Assembly (NCBI GenBank): GCA_964374095.1
Contig: CAYJXJ010000041.1
Span: forward strand, 1-29,591
Source: CAYJXJ01 sp964374095
GTDB taxonomy: Bacteria > Elusimicrobiota > Elusimicrobia > UBA1565 > UBA9628
DNA length: 29,591 bases
Direction of reading: 5' to 3'
Under the pieces are notes generated by a model. It ran no database searches. It saw only the letters and a program-made list of their open reading frames with translations, and had not been told where the DNA came from. Numbering within the stretch: the first letter of the stretch is position 1; every line of letters begins with the position of its first letter. The position numbers were made by a program, and so were the translations under genes. Shown here in pieces: positions 14,038 through 20,883 of this stretch.

Positions 14038-16044
14038 TCAATCGCGAGAGCGATTTCGCATTCCGGTCGGCCCGGACTCCCGCAACGGCTGCCAGCCTTC
14101 CGGCTTGCCGATGAACTTCCCCCGGTCGTAGACCTTGCGGCCGCGCAGAAAGGTCATCTCCACGCGGCCGCGCAGCTCGAGCCCCTCGTAGGGGGTCAGC
14201 TTGTTGCGGTGGTGGATGTCCCCGGGGGCGGGCCGCCAGGCCGCGTCCGGGTCGAAGACCGCGAGGTCGGCGTCCGCGCCGGGGCGGATCGCGCCCTTGG
14301 CGGCCAGGCCCGCGAAGCGCGCCGGGCCCTCCGAGAGCCACCGGGCTAAAGCCGAAAGGTCGAGCGCCCGCGCCCGGGCGGCCGTCCAGACGGCGGGGAG
14401 GGTGAACTGGAGGCCGGCGATCCCTCCCCAGGCCTGCATGAAGTTCCCGGTGTCCCGGCGCTTTAGCTCGGGAACGCACGGAGAATGGTCCGAGACCACG
14501 AATGAGATCAGTCCCTCGTCGAGGGCCTGCCACAGCCGTTCGCGGTTGGCGCGCTCGCGGATGGGGGGGGCGCATTTGAAGTGCGTCGCTCCCTCGGGGA
14601 CTTCCTCGGAGGCGAAGGTGAGGTAGTGCGGGCAGGTCTCCGCGGTCAGAGGCAGGTCCTCATCAATGGCCTCGCGCAGGAGCGGCAGGACCTCGGAAGA
14701 CGAGAGGTGCACGATATGGACCCGGCATCTCTGGCGTTTTGGCAGCGACCTGAGGACCGAGACGAGGAGGGCGACGGCTTCGTTTTCCCAGGCCCGGGGC
14801 CGGGAAGCCAGGTAGTCGCCGTAGCGACGCGGGTTCCCTGCCGCGGGCGCCGCGGCGCATGCCAGTTCCGCATGGACCAGCAAGGGCACCCGCAGCGTCG
14901 CGAGGATCGGGATGGCGGCGCGGAGTTCGGCCGCGCCGACGGGCGGGAACTCCGGTATGCCGGAATCGATCAGGAAGCACTTGAAACCCAGGGCGCCCCC
15001 CGAAACCATGGGCGCCAGCTGGCTCTTGTTGCCGGGCACCAGGCCGCCCCAGAACCCCAGGTCGACCAGTCGTTTGCCGCGGGCCGACCGCTGCTTGAGC
15101 GTCAGCGCCGCGAGGGTCGTGGTGACCGGGATCGAGTTCAAGGGCATGTCCACGAGAGTCGTGATTCCGCCGGCCGCGGCCGCCCGGGTCCCGGTCTCGA
15201 TGCCCTCCCACTCGGTCCGTCCCGGTTCGTTAAAATGAACATGGGTGTCCACCAGTCCGGGGAGAACCGCCAGGTTGTCCACGTCTTGGACCGCGCAGTC
15301 CGATGGGGCCTTGTCATGGGGCAGGATTTCGAGTATGCGCTCTCCCGCGACGACCACAACCGCGGCCCGCTCGCCTTCCGGAAGGACGACGCGTCGCGAA
15401 CGGATGGCGAGGGTCGGTCCCGCCGCGGAGCCCCGGCCGATGTGCGCGAGGAATTCGGACGTCGCTTCCCAGTTGGAGAGGATCTGGGGGTAGGGCATTT
15501 CCACGACGCGGACCTTCCGGCCCCGCAGCCACAGGTCGAGGCGGTCGCGCTTCGGGTCCAGGGCGAGGATCTGCCGCCGGAGACGAGGGGCGAGCAGGGC
15601 GGGGTGGCCCTTGCATTCGCCGCATGATGGAACCACGGCTTCGCAGCCTCCCAACCCCCGGTTGGTCCAAAGCCGGTCGAAGATGTCGTACTCCCACGCC
15701 GGGAGCATGTCCACCGGGAATACGAAGGCCCAGGTCTTAAGCGTAGAGGCGCGCCATATGGCTTGCAATGAGGACAAAGGCGTCCCGTCAGGGTCCGCCG
15801 CCACCCAGCGCACCGCGTCGCTGATCCTGCGGCAGCGAGCCAGCCATTCCCCCTGCACGGCTACCGAGATGCTCCACGGCGCCCAGCGTCGGGCGATCGA
15901 GCGGACGTGCGCCTCCAGCAACGTCCCTTCCTCCCCATGCGCGGCCAAGGCCTTGGGTCCGCCGGCGCGCGCGCCCCGACCCGCCGCGAGAATGAAGAAC
16001 TGCGGGATTTGCAGCTTCGGGTCGCGGCGACGCGTGCCGCTCAC
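14038..16044 (-). CDS. Fusion: MobA/MocA-like nucleotidyltransferase + allantoinase
   Basis: 668 residues from the GTG at 16042-16044, which overlaps the xdhC stop (GTGA). Residues about 10-205 are a GT-A type nucleotidyltransferase: LAAGRGARAGGPKAL (19-33), FPVDMLP (Asp112), and a later GHPALLAP; molybdopterin cytidylyl- or guanylyltransferases have this plan. Residues about 208-668 are an allantoinase/dihydroorotase-like amidohydrolase, which opens allantoin to allantoate: HVHF (His268, His270), FKCF with the Lys355 expected to be carbamylated, His391 in HAELA, His446 in HIVHLSS, Asp519 in SDHSPC; all metal ligands present. MocA-type proteins mature xanthine dehydrogenase, and xdhC is directly upstream, so the fusion ties cofactor maturation to a later step of the same pathway. 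The open frame extends to 16194, but that part is antisense-like and overlaps xdhC. Confidence 0.88.
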   Translation of the reverse strand: MSGTRRRDPKLQIPQFFILAAGRGARAGGPKALAAHGEEGTLLEAHVRSIARRWAPWSISVAVQGEWLARCRRISDAVRWVAADPDGTPLSSLQAIWRASTLKTWAFVFPVDMLPAWEYDIFDRLWTNRGLGGCEAVVPSCGECKGHPALLAPRLRRQILALDPKRDRLDLWLRGRKVRVVEMPYPQILSNWEATSEFLAHIGRGSAAGPTLAIRSRRVVLPEGERAAVVVVAGERILEILPHDKAPSDCAVQDVDNLAVLPGLVDTHVHFNEPGRTEWEGIETGTRAAAAGGITTLVDMPLNSIPVTTTLAALTLKQRSARGKRLVDLGFWGGLVPGNKSQLAPMVSGGALGFKCFLIDSGIPEFPPVGAAELRAAIPILATLRVPLLVHAELACAAAPAAGNPRRYGDYLASRPRAWENEAVALLVSVLRSLPKRQRCRVHIVHLSSSEVLPLLREAIDEDLPLTAETCPHYLTFASEEVPEGATHFKCAPPIRERANRERLWQALDEGLISFVVSDHSPCVPELKRRDTGNFMQAWGGIAGLQFTLPAVWTAARARALDLSALARWLSEGPARFAGLAAKGAIRPGADADLAVFDPDAAWRPAPGDIHHRNKLTPYEGLELRGRVEMTFLRGRKVYDRGKFIGKPEGWQPLRESGPTGMRNRSRD

Positions 16045-16862
16045 GCCGCCGAGGTCTCGGCCGTCTCCGGGACGGGAGACGCCGCGCCCAGCCCCCACTC
16101 CCGCAGGAGCTGGGCGGCGATCGAGACCGCGATCACCTTGGGGTTCTTGCTCGGCAAGGGGATGCCGATGGGGCAGCGGACCCTCTCCTCCCAAAGCTCC
16201 CGGAGGCGCTCGCCGTCCGGCAGGCCCGCGAGGCGCCCCGAGAAGACCTTGGCCTTATGCTCGGAGCCGATCAGTCCGAGAAAGCCCACGGGTTCGCGCA
16301 GCAGCCGCAGGATCAGGGAGAAGTCCAGCTCGTGGCTGTGGGTGAAGACGCAGGCCGCGTCGTCTTCGCCCCAGGCGCGCCCGGCCGCGTAGGCGAGAGG
16401 GTCGGCCTGATGCGCCCGGACCGCGCGCGGCAGGCCTTCCGGCGAGGACCAGTCCGGGCGCGGGTCGATGACATGCACGTCGAAGGGCATGCCGGCGAGG
16501 ACCTCCGCCGCGGCCCGGCCCACGTGGCCGCCGCCGAAGAGGTGGACGGCGCGGCGCCGGCCCACCGGTTCCAGGAAGATCTCGACGCGGCCCCCGCAGC
16601 ACTGCCCGAGGGCCCGGCATAGCACCAGTTCCTCGATGCGGGCGCCTCCGCCCGACCGCAGGAGCCCCCGCGCGGCCTCCAGGACGCGTCGCTCGAGCTC
16701 GCCGCCGCCCACGGTGCCGATGAACGCGGCAGGCGTCACCCACATCCGGGCTCCCACCGCCTGCGGGGCGCTGCCCGACACTTTAACCACCGTGGCCATG
16801 ACGCCGGGGCGCGGCAGGTCCGCGCAGAAGTCGGCGATCGTTCGCGCGTCCTGGCGCATCAT
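16041..16862 (-). CDS. xdhC: XdhC-type molybdenum cofactor insertion/sulfuration chaperone
   Basis: 273 residues. XdhC binds molybdenum cofactor, promotes its sulfuration and inserts it into xanthine dehydrogenase. Two parts: an N-terminal XdhC/CoxI segment (VKVSGSAPQAVGARMWV, then GTVGGGELE and LGQCCGGRVEIFLEPV with the paired cysteines), and a Rossmann-like XdhC_C domain (HLFGGGHVGRAAAEVLAG, VIDPRPDWSSPE, THSHELDFSLI, GLIGSEHKAK, CPIGIPLPSKNPKVIAVSIAAQLL). Preceded by GGAAG six bases before ATGATG. Its usual client, xanthine dehydrogenase, is not in this window. It overlaps the next gene by four bases. The upstream leader can fold to hide the ribosome binding site. Confidence 0.95.
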   Translation of the reverse strand: MMRQDARTIADFCADLPRPGVMATVVKVSGSAPQAVGARMWVTPAAFIGTVGGGELERRVLEAARGLLRSGGGARIEELVLCRALGQCCGGRVEIFLEPVGRRRAVHLFGGGHVGRAAAEVLAGMPFDVHVIDPRPDWSSPEGLPRAVRAHQADPLAYAAGRAWGEDDAACVFTHSHELDFSLILRLLREPVGFLGLIGSEHKAKVFSGRLAGLPDGERLRELWEERVRCPIGIPLPSKNPKVIAVSIAAQLLREWGLGAASPVPETAETSAA

Positions 16863-16927
16863 GGTTTTCTTCCAATAGGTCGAGGACCTGCCCCTCTATA
16901 TATTGGAAGGGCAGGCATTTCCTTTGG
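16863..16927 (-). promoter_or_regulatory. amn-xdhC leader with two interlocking stems masking the ribosome binding site
   Basis: In the 65-base gap, on the minus strand, stem 1 pairs CCTGCCC (16909-16915) with GGGCAGG (16887-16893). Its 15-base loop starts with TTCCAATA, which pairs perfectly (8 bp) with TATTGGAA downstream (16869-16877 region, 9 bp counting a shared base). The 3' arm of this second stem contains the xdhC ribosome binding site GGAAG, six bases before ATGATG. The stems interlock: either an H-type pseudoknot or two alternative folds, one exposing and one hiding the site. No linker lies between the 5' arms, so a full pseudoknot is strained. Candidate translational switch; ligand, if any, unknown. 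Confidence 0.5.
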
Positions 16928-17749
16928 TCAGAAGCGGTAGTCGAGAAAGCCCCGGCGCTGGAGGCCCCGGGCCGTCCTGAGCACGGCCAGGCCCAGCTCG
17001 ATGTGGAGGCTGGTGTATTTCTCGAAGACGGCCTTGGAGCTTGACGCCGTCTTGATGCCCTGGTGGGAGAGCGGCAGGTCCGAGACCAGCATCAGGGCCC
17101 CCACGGGCACCGTCCGGGCGAAGCCCACGGTGAAGAGCGTCGCGCATTCCATGTCGATGGCCTGCGCCTTTTCGGCGGCGAGGACTTTTTTGAACTCTTC
17201 GTTGAACTCCCAGAACCGAACGTTGGTGGTGTGGATGACGCCGGTGTGATAGCGCAGTTTGCGGTTCTCGAGTTCCGCGCATACCAGGCGCTGCAGGACG
17301 AAGGAGCTGAGGGCCGGCACCTGGGGGGGCATGTAGGCGTTGGAGGTGCCTTCCTCGCGGATGGCGGCCATAGGGTTGAAGAAGTCGCCGACCTGGTAGT
17401 CGTCGCGCAAGCCGCCGCACATGCCGAGCATCAGCACGGCCCGGGGCTTGATGAAGCTCAACAACTCCACCACCAGGGCCGCGGTGGGAGATCCCACGCT
17501 GAAATCGACGATCGAGACCCCCTGCTCCGGGCTGTGGCCGGCCCGCATCACCGATCCCTTGCGCACCGGGGTCTTGAACGCCTCGCTGAAGGCCCGCACG
17601 TAGAGCTTGAAGTTGGTGAGCAGGATGCAGGGTTGGAATTCGGAGGCGGCGGAGCCGGTGTAGCGTTCGAGGGTGCTCAGTCCGATGCGGTCCCGGCCGT
17701 ATTGGTCGATTTCGTCGAGTGATTCTTGGGTCAGTTTCGATGAAATCAT
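16928..17749 (-). CDS. amn: AMP nucleosidase-like phosphorylase-fold enzyme
   Basis: 273 residues. AMP nucleosidase splits AMP to adenine and ribose 5-phosphate. The protein is the nucleoside phosphorylase-fold domain without the long N-terminal regulatory domain of E. coli Amn, as in the short forms of other phyla. Seen: LTNFKLYVRAFSEAF, VRKGSVMRAGHSPEQGVSIVDFSVGSP, VLMLGMCGGLR, AAIREEGTSNAYMPP, HTTNVRFWEFNEEFK, QAIDMECATLF (the purine-site Asp/Met-Glu motif), LMLVSDLPL and AVFEKYTSLHIELG. All conserved segments are intact. It heads the purine cluster and its start matches a leaderless promoter. Another purine nucleosidase/phosphorylase specificity cannot be excluded. Confidence 0.88.
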   Translation of the reverse strand: MISSKLTQESLDEIDQYGRDRIGLSTLERYTGSAASEFQPCILLTNFKLYVRAFSEAFKTPVRKGSVMRAGHSPEQGVSIVDFSVGSPTAALVVELLSFIKPRAVLMLGMCGGLRDDYQVGDFFNPMAAIREEGTSNAYMPPQVPALSSFVLQRLVCAELENRKLRYHTGVIHTTNVRFWEFNEEFKKVLAAEKAQAIDMECATLFTVGFARTVPVGALMLVSDLPLSHQGIKTASSSKAVFEKYTSLHIELGLAVLRTARGLQRRGFLDYRF

Positions 17750-17756
17750 TGCGGGT

Positions 17757-17786
17757 AGCCTAGCATTCGCCCGGCGGACCCCGCAA
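17757..17786 (-). promoter_or_regulatory. Probable promoter of the purine cluster
   Basis: Minus strand TTGCGG (17781-17786), 18-base spacer, TAGGCT (17757-17762) preceded by TGC, an extended -10. Seven bases separate the -10 box from the amn ATG, so the transcript would be leaderless. Moderate match to consensus. Confidence 0.45.
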
Positions 17787-18239
17787 CCGCTCCGTGCCCG
17801 GCTTCAGGCAGCAATTGCGCAAGGCGGCATGAAGGGGGAGGAAAAACCTTACGGAATCCGATCCGGGGATTCCCGGGGGCCCATTTCTCCGGCGGGGACC
17901 GTCGGAAGGAGGCCTTGAGAACTCGGAAAGGGCCGCGGCCTCAATGCCGCCGCCTCGGCGGTGCTATGCGCCGAGACTCTGGGTGTAGGCGCGTACAGTT
18001 GGACTCGGTGGCTGTTAGGGGGGACGCGCCCAGAAGGACTCCAAGCCGCCGCGCACGAGGTCGTCGTAGCGCGGCAGAGCCAAGTGTAGGCGGGTTCTGC
18101 CTTCCCGAAGGGGCGTCTTGAGGTTCCTCGAAAAGAAGGCGCAAGACAGAATTTTGTGAGACTCGGGGGAGTCAACGGGTAGACGATCGGTCACGGGGAA
18201 ATCAAATTCTGGCGGCGGCGGCGGTATTTCACCGGTGCT
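17787..18239. other. Long divergent intergenic region
   Basis: About 450 bases between the purine cluster and the methyltransferase operon with no gene I can defend. It holds a small GC hairpin (CCGCCG-CCT-CGGCGG around 17946-17960), an AT-richer patch near 18150-18215, and on the minus strand a proline-rich open frame (18015-18323) that ends in a plausible-looking but unrecognised sequence (LPRYDDLVRGGLESFWARPP). It may be a gene remnant or a large regulatory region. Confidence 0.4.
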
Positions 18240-18259
18240 CACCTCCACCGGTGGAGGTG
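18240..18259. promoter_or_regulatory. Perfect 20-bp palindrome
   Basis: CACCTCCACC followed at once by its exact reverse complement, with a smaller CACCGGTG palindrome starting 10 bases before (18230-18237). It sits about 40 bases before the -10 box of the methyltransferase operon, a position suited to a dimeric regulator. Confidence 0.5.
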
Positions 18260-18296
18260 GTTTGCGAGAAACGCGGGCGATGGCCGCAAGCGGATT

Positions 18297-18305
18297 TGGT
18301 ACAAT
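18297..18305 (+). promoter_or_regulatory. Extended -10 promoter for the methyltransferase operon
   Basis: TGGTACAAT (TACAAT at 18300-18305), the TGN extension compensating for the lack of a clear -35. Predicted start near 18312, leader of about 20 bases without an evident ribosome binding site before the ATG at 18332. Confidence 0.5.
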
Positions 18306-18331
18306 TGTCCGCTCGCCGCCCACGGCCCATC

Positions 18332-18997
18332 ATGACCCACCGCCTCGTCGATCGCGTCCTAGCCGCGGCCAACCGCCGGAAGTTCGACAAGGTCTACGCC
18401 CGCGGGACGGATCCCTACCGGTACGAGCTGCTGGAATTCGAGCGGCGGCGCTTCGAGTTGGTCGAAGAATACCTCCGTCGGGGCGCCTCCGGCCGCCTCC
18501 TCGAGGTCGGCTGCGGCGAGGGTTTTTTCACCCGGCGGCTGGCGGCTCTGGCCGAGCGCGTCGTGGCGGTGGATGTTTCCGCCATCGCCTTGGACCGCGC
18601 TCGGCGCCTCTTGGAGCGCGACGGCCTGGGCGAACGCGTGCGATTCGTCCGCCAGGACATCGCGGCCCTCGATCTGGGCGCGGCGCGAGCGTTTGACGCC
18701 GTGGTCGTCAGCGAGGTCCTCTATTACCTCGGCGAGCGCAACGATTTCTTGAGGCTGACCGGCGTCTCCCGGGGCATACTCTCCCGCGCGCTGCAAGGGT
18801 TGGCCGGGCTCTGCGCTCCCGGCGGGAGGGTGGTGCTCGCGCATAGCTTCCCGCCGGGCAAGCGCGAGCGCAGCGCCGGCTACCGCCGGGCTTTCGAGGC
18901 GCTCGGGATGCGCCTCCTCGATGAGGGCGAAGTCGAGCCGACCCGCGAGCCCGGCACCGACCGCTGCCTGGTGAGCCTGCTGGAAGCCCCGAAGTGA
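18332..18997 (+). CDS. SAM-dependent methyltransferase (NodS-like)
   Basis: 221 residues from the ATG at 18332; the frame is open to 18251, but the promoter at 18297-18305 and the loss of conservation argue for the shorter form. Class I Rossmann methyltransferase: motif I LLEVGCGEGFFTRRLA, VVAVDVS, then ARAFDAVVVSEVLYYLG and PGGRVVLAHSFPP. The start, FDKVYARGTDPYRYELLEFERRRF, resembles the N-terminus of NodS-type N-methyltransferases, which act on chitooligosaccharides or amino sugars. The following glycosyltransferase and deacetylase fit a role in decorating a glycan. It overlaps the next gene by GTGA. Substrate unknown. Confidence 0.82.
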   Translation: MTHRLVDRVLAAANRRKFDKVYARGTDPYRYELLEFERRRFELVEEYLRRGASGRLLEVGCGEGFFTRRLAALAERVVAVDVSAIALDRARRLLERDGLGERVRFVRQDIAALDLGAARAFDAVVVSEVLYYLGERNDFLRLTGVSRGILSRALQGLAGLCAPGGRVVLAHSFPPGKRERSAGYRRAFEALGMRLLDEGEVEPTREPGTDRCLVSLLEAPK

Positions 18998-20082
18998 GGC
19001 TGCTCTTCGTCTCCGAGGCCACGGGCTGGACGGGCGGGGCCGGCCAAATCCTCATGAGCGCCGTGGAACTGCGCCGCCGGGGCCACGAGGTGGCGGTGGC
19101 CTGCCCCGCCGCCGTCGAGAACGGCTCCAGTTCCCTGCGGGCGCGTCTGGCGGCGGCCGACGTCCCGGTCCACGCCCTCGAGATCCGCCGCGAGATCGAC
19201 TTGACGGCCGCCAATCGCCTGCGCCGGCTGGCCCGCGATTGGGCGGCCGATATCATCCATGCGCACCATCCCCAGGCCCACGCGGTCGCCTTGGCGGCCC
19301 TGCACCTCGCCGCCGGTCCCCCGCTGGTCGTGACGAGGCGGGTGATCTTTCCCGTGCGGTCCAATCCCCTGAGCCTCTACAAGTACCGGTCGCGGCGGGT
19401 GAGCCGCTACGTGGCGGTTTGCGAGGCGGTGGCCCGCGAACTGGAATCGGCCGGTGTCGCGCGCGAGCGCATCCGAGTCGTGCCGTCGGCCGTCGAGATG
19501 GAGCGCTTCGAGGCGGCGCGGCGGGCCCGGGCACAAGTGCGCGACGGCCGCCCCCCCATCGTCATGATGGTCGGCAATTTCAGTCCCATCAAGGGACACG
19601 AGGTACTTCTGCGCGCCGCCAAAATCGTGATTCGGGAGAGGCCGGACGTGCGGTTTCGCCTGGTGGGCCGCCGCACCGAGGCCCTGGCGGGGGTGGTGCG
19701 CGCGATGGGACTCGCCCGCCACGTGGACCTGCTCGGCGAGCGCTGGGACATATCGGAGCTTCTGGCCCAGTCCCACCTCTTCGCCATGCCCTCCCTCCAA
19801 GAGGGCATCGGCACGGCGCTCATCGAGGCCCAGGCCGCCATGGTGCCGGTCGTGGCCTCCGCGGTGGGCGGGCTTCCGGAAGTCGTCACCGGCGGCTCGA
19901 CGGGACTCTTGGTCGCTCCCGGAGACCATGAATCCCTCGCGGGCGGCCTGCTGCGCCTGCTGCGCGATCCCGCCTCGGCCGCGGAGATGGCGCTTCGGGG
20001 CTACGAGCGGGTTCGAGAGCTCTTCGGGCGCGAGCGCGCTGTGGACCGGCTCGAAGCGGTGTATCGGGAGGTGGCGGCTTGA
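18994..20082 (+). CDS. GT4 family glycosyltransferase
   Basis: 362 residues, GTG start overlapping the methyltransferase stop (GTGA). GT-B fold retaining glycosyltransferase: N-terminal acceptor domain opening LLFVSEATGWTGGAGQILMSAVELRRRGHEV with the glycine loop, DIIHAHHPQAH in the middle, and a C-terminal donor domain with VVPSAVEMERF, VMMVGNFSPIKGHEVLL, VRFRLVGRR, and the E-x7-E motif EGIGTALIE followed by VGGLPEVVTGGSTGLLVAPGD. No membrane segment. It would transfer a sugar from a nucleotide donor to a lipid-linked or surface glycan; donor and acceptor cannot be read from sequence. Confidence 0.9.
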   Translation: MRLLFVSEATGWTGGAGQILMSAVELRRRGHEVAVACPAAVENGSSSLRARLAAADVPVHALEIRREIDLTAANRLRRLARDWAADIIHAHHPQAHAVALAALHLAAGPPLVVTRRVIFPVRSNPLSLYKYRSRRVSRYVAVCEAVARELESAGVARERIRVVPSAVEMERFEAARRARAQVRDGRPPIVMMVGNFSPIKGHEVLLRAAKIVIRERPDVRFRLVGRRTEALAGVVRAMGLARHVDLLGERWDISELLAQSHLFAMPSLQEGIGTALIEAQAAMVPVVASAVGGLPEVVTGGSTGLLVAPGDHESLAGGLLRLLRDPASAAEMALRGYERVRELFGRERAVDRLEAVYREVAA

Positions 20083-20873
20083 ACTCGGTCCCGGTCCTGC
20101 TCTATCATCATGTGGCGCCGGACCGGGAGATCGCCCCGGAGGATTTCGAACGCCACCTCAATTGGCTGCAGTCGAAGGGCTGGAGGACGGCCGGCCTCTC
20201 CGAGCTGGAGGCCCATCTGGCGGGGCTCCATCCCCTTCCCGCGCGGACCCTGATGATCACTTTCGATGACGGCTATGCGGACAACTGGGTCTACGCCCAC
20301 CCGCTCCTGCGCGGCCGCGGTTTCAACGCGGTCCTTTTCCCGGTCACGGGACAACTCCGCCGGCGTGGCCTCCGGGCGACGAGCCGGGAGGGGGGCGCCA
20401 TCCACGATACCCACACCGGCGAGAGGTCCCCGGAGGGCTTCCTGACCTGGGAGGAACTGCGCGCCATGGTCGACTCCGGGACCTGGGAGGCGGGGTCGCA
20501 TACCCACACCCACCGCGGCTGGCACCGCGAGGGCGGGTCTTTCGACATGGCCGACGAGCTCGCGAGCTCGCGCCGGGCTCTCGAGCACGCCTTGGATCGC
20601 CCCTGCCACGCGCTCGCTTGGCCATGGGGCGAATACAATGCCGACTGGCTGGCGATGGCCCGGGAGGCCGGCTACGCGCTGGCCTTCACCACCCGGGTGG
20701 GCTCCAACCCTCCGGGCCGGGACCCCATGCGCGTCCGGCGCCTCAAGGTGCGGCGGCCGGAGCTCAAGTGGCTGGAGTCCCGCCTCAAGCTCTGCGTCCG
20801 CCCCCTGACCGCGGAGGCCTACGGCTTGATCCGGGAGACGGGCGACAGGCTCAAAGGGGCCCTGCGGCGCTAG
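20079..20873 (+). CDS. Polysaccharide deacetylase (CE4 / NodB homology)
   Basis: 264 residues, TTG start overlapping the glycosyltransferase stop (TTGA). Metal-dependent de-N-acetylase of N-acetyl sugars. Motif 1 TFDDGYAD (Asp63 catalytic base, Asp64 metal ligand), motif 2 SHTHTH (His141 and His145 metal ligands), motif 3/4 region with LAWPWGEYNADW. The opening VPVLLYHHVAP is the usual first strand. No signal peptide is evident, so it may act on a lipid-linked sugar in the cytoplasm, unlike PgaB/PdaA. Together with the NodS-like methyltransferase and GT4 enzyme this parallels the NodABCS logic of deacetylating then methylating an amino sugar, but that analogy is inference. Confidence 0.9.
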   Translation: MNSVPVLLYHHVAPDREIAPEDFERHLNWLQSKGWRTAGLSELEAHLAGLHPLPARTLMITFDDGYADNWVYAHPLLRGRGFNAVLFPVTGQLRRRGLRATSREGGAIHDTHTGERSPEGFLTWEELRAMVDSGTWEAGSHTHTHRGWHREGGSFDMADELASSRRALEHALDRPCHALAWPWGEYNADWLAMAREAGYALAFTTRVGSNPPGRDPMRVRRLKVRRPELKWLESRLKLCVRPLTAEAYGLIRETGDRLKGALRR

Positions 20874-20883
20874 CCGCCTGTCT

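Noticed and set aside
14038..16194. Longer start for the allantoinase fusion (718 residues)
   Set aside because: The first 50 residues overlap the xdhC coding sequence in another frame and look like shadow; the GTG at 16044 gives the usual four-base overlap.
18015..18323. 102-residue minus-strand proline-rich frame in the long intergenic region
   Set aside because: Overlaps the palindrome and promoter of the plus-strand operon and matches no family; its last 20 residues look natural, so a gene remnant is possible but not supported.
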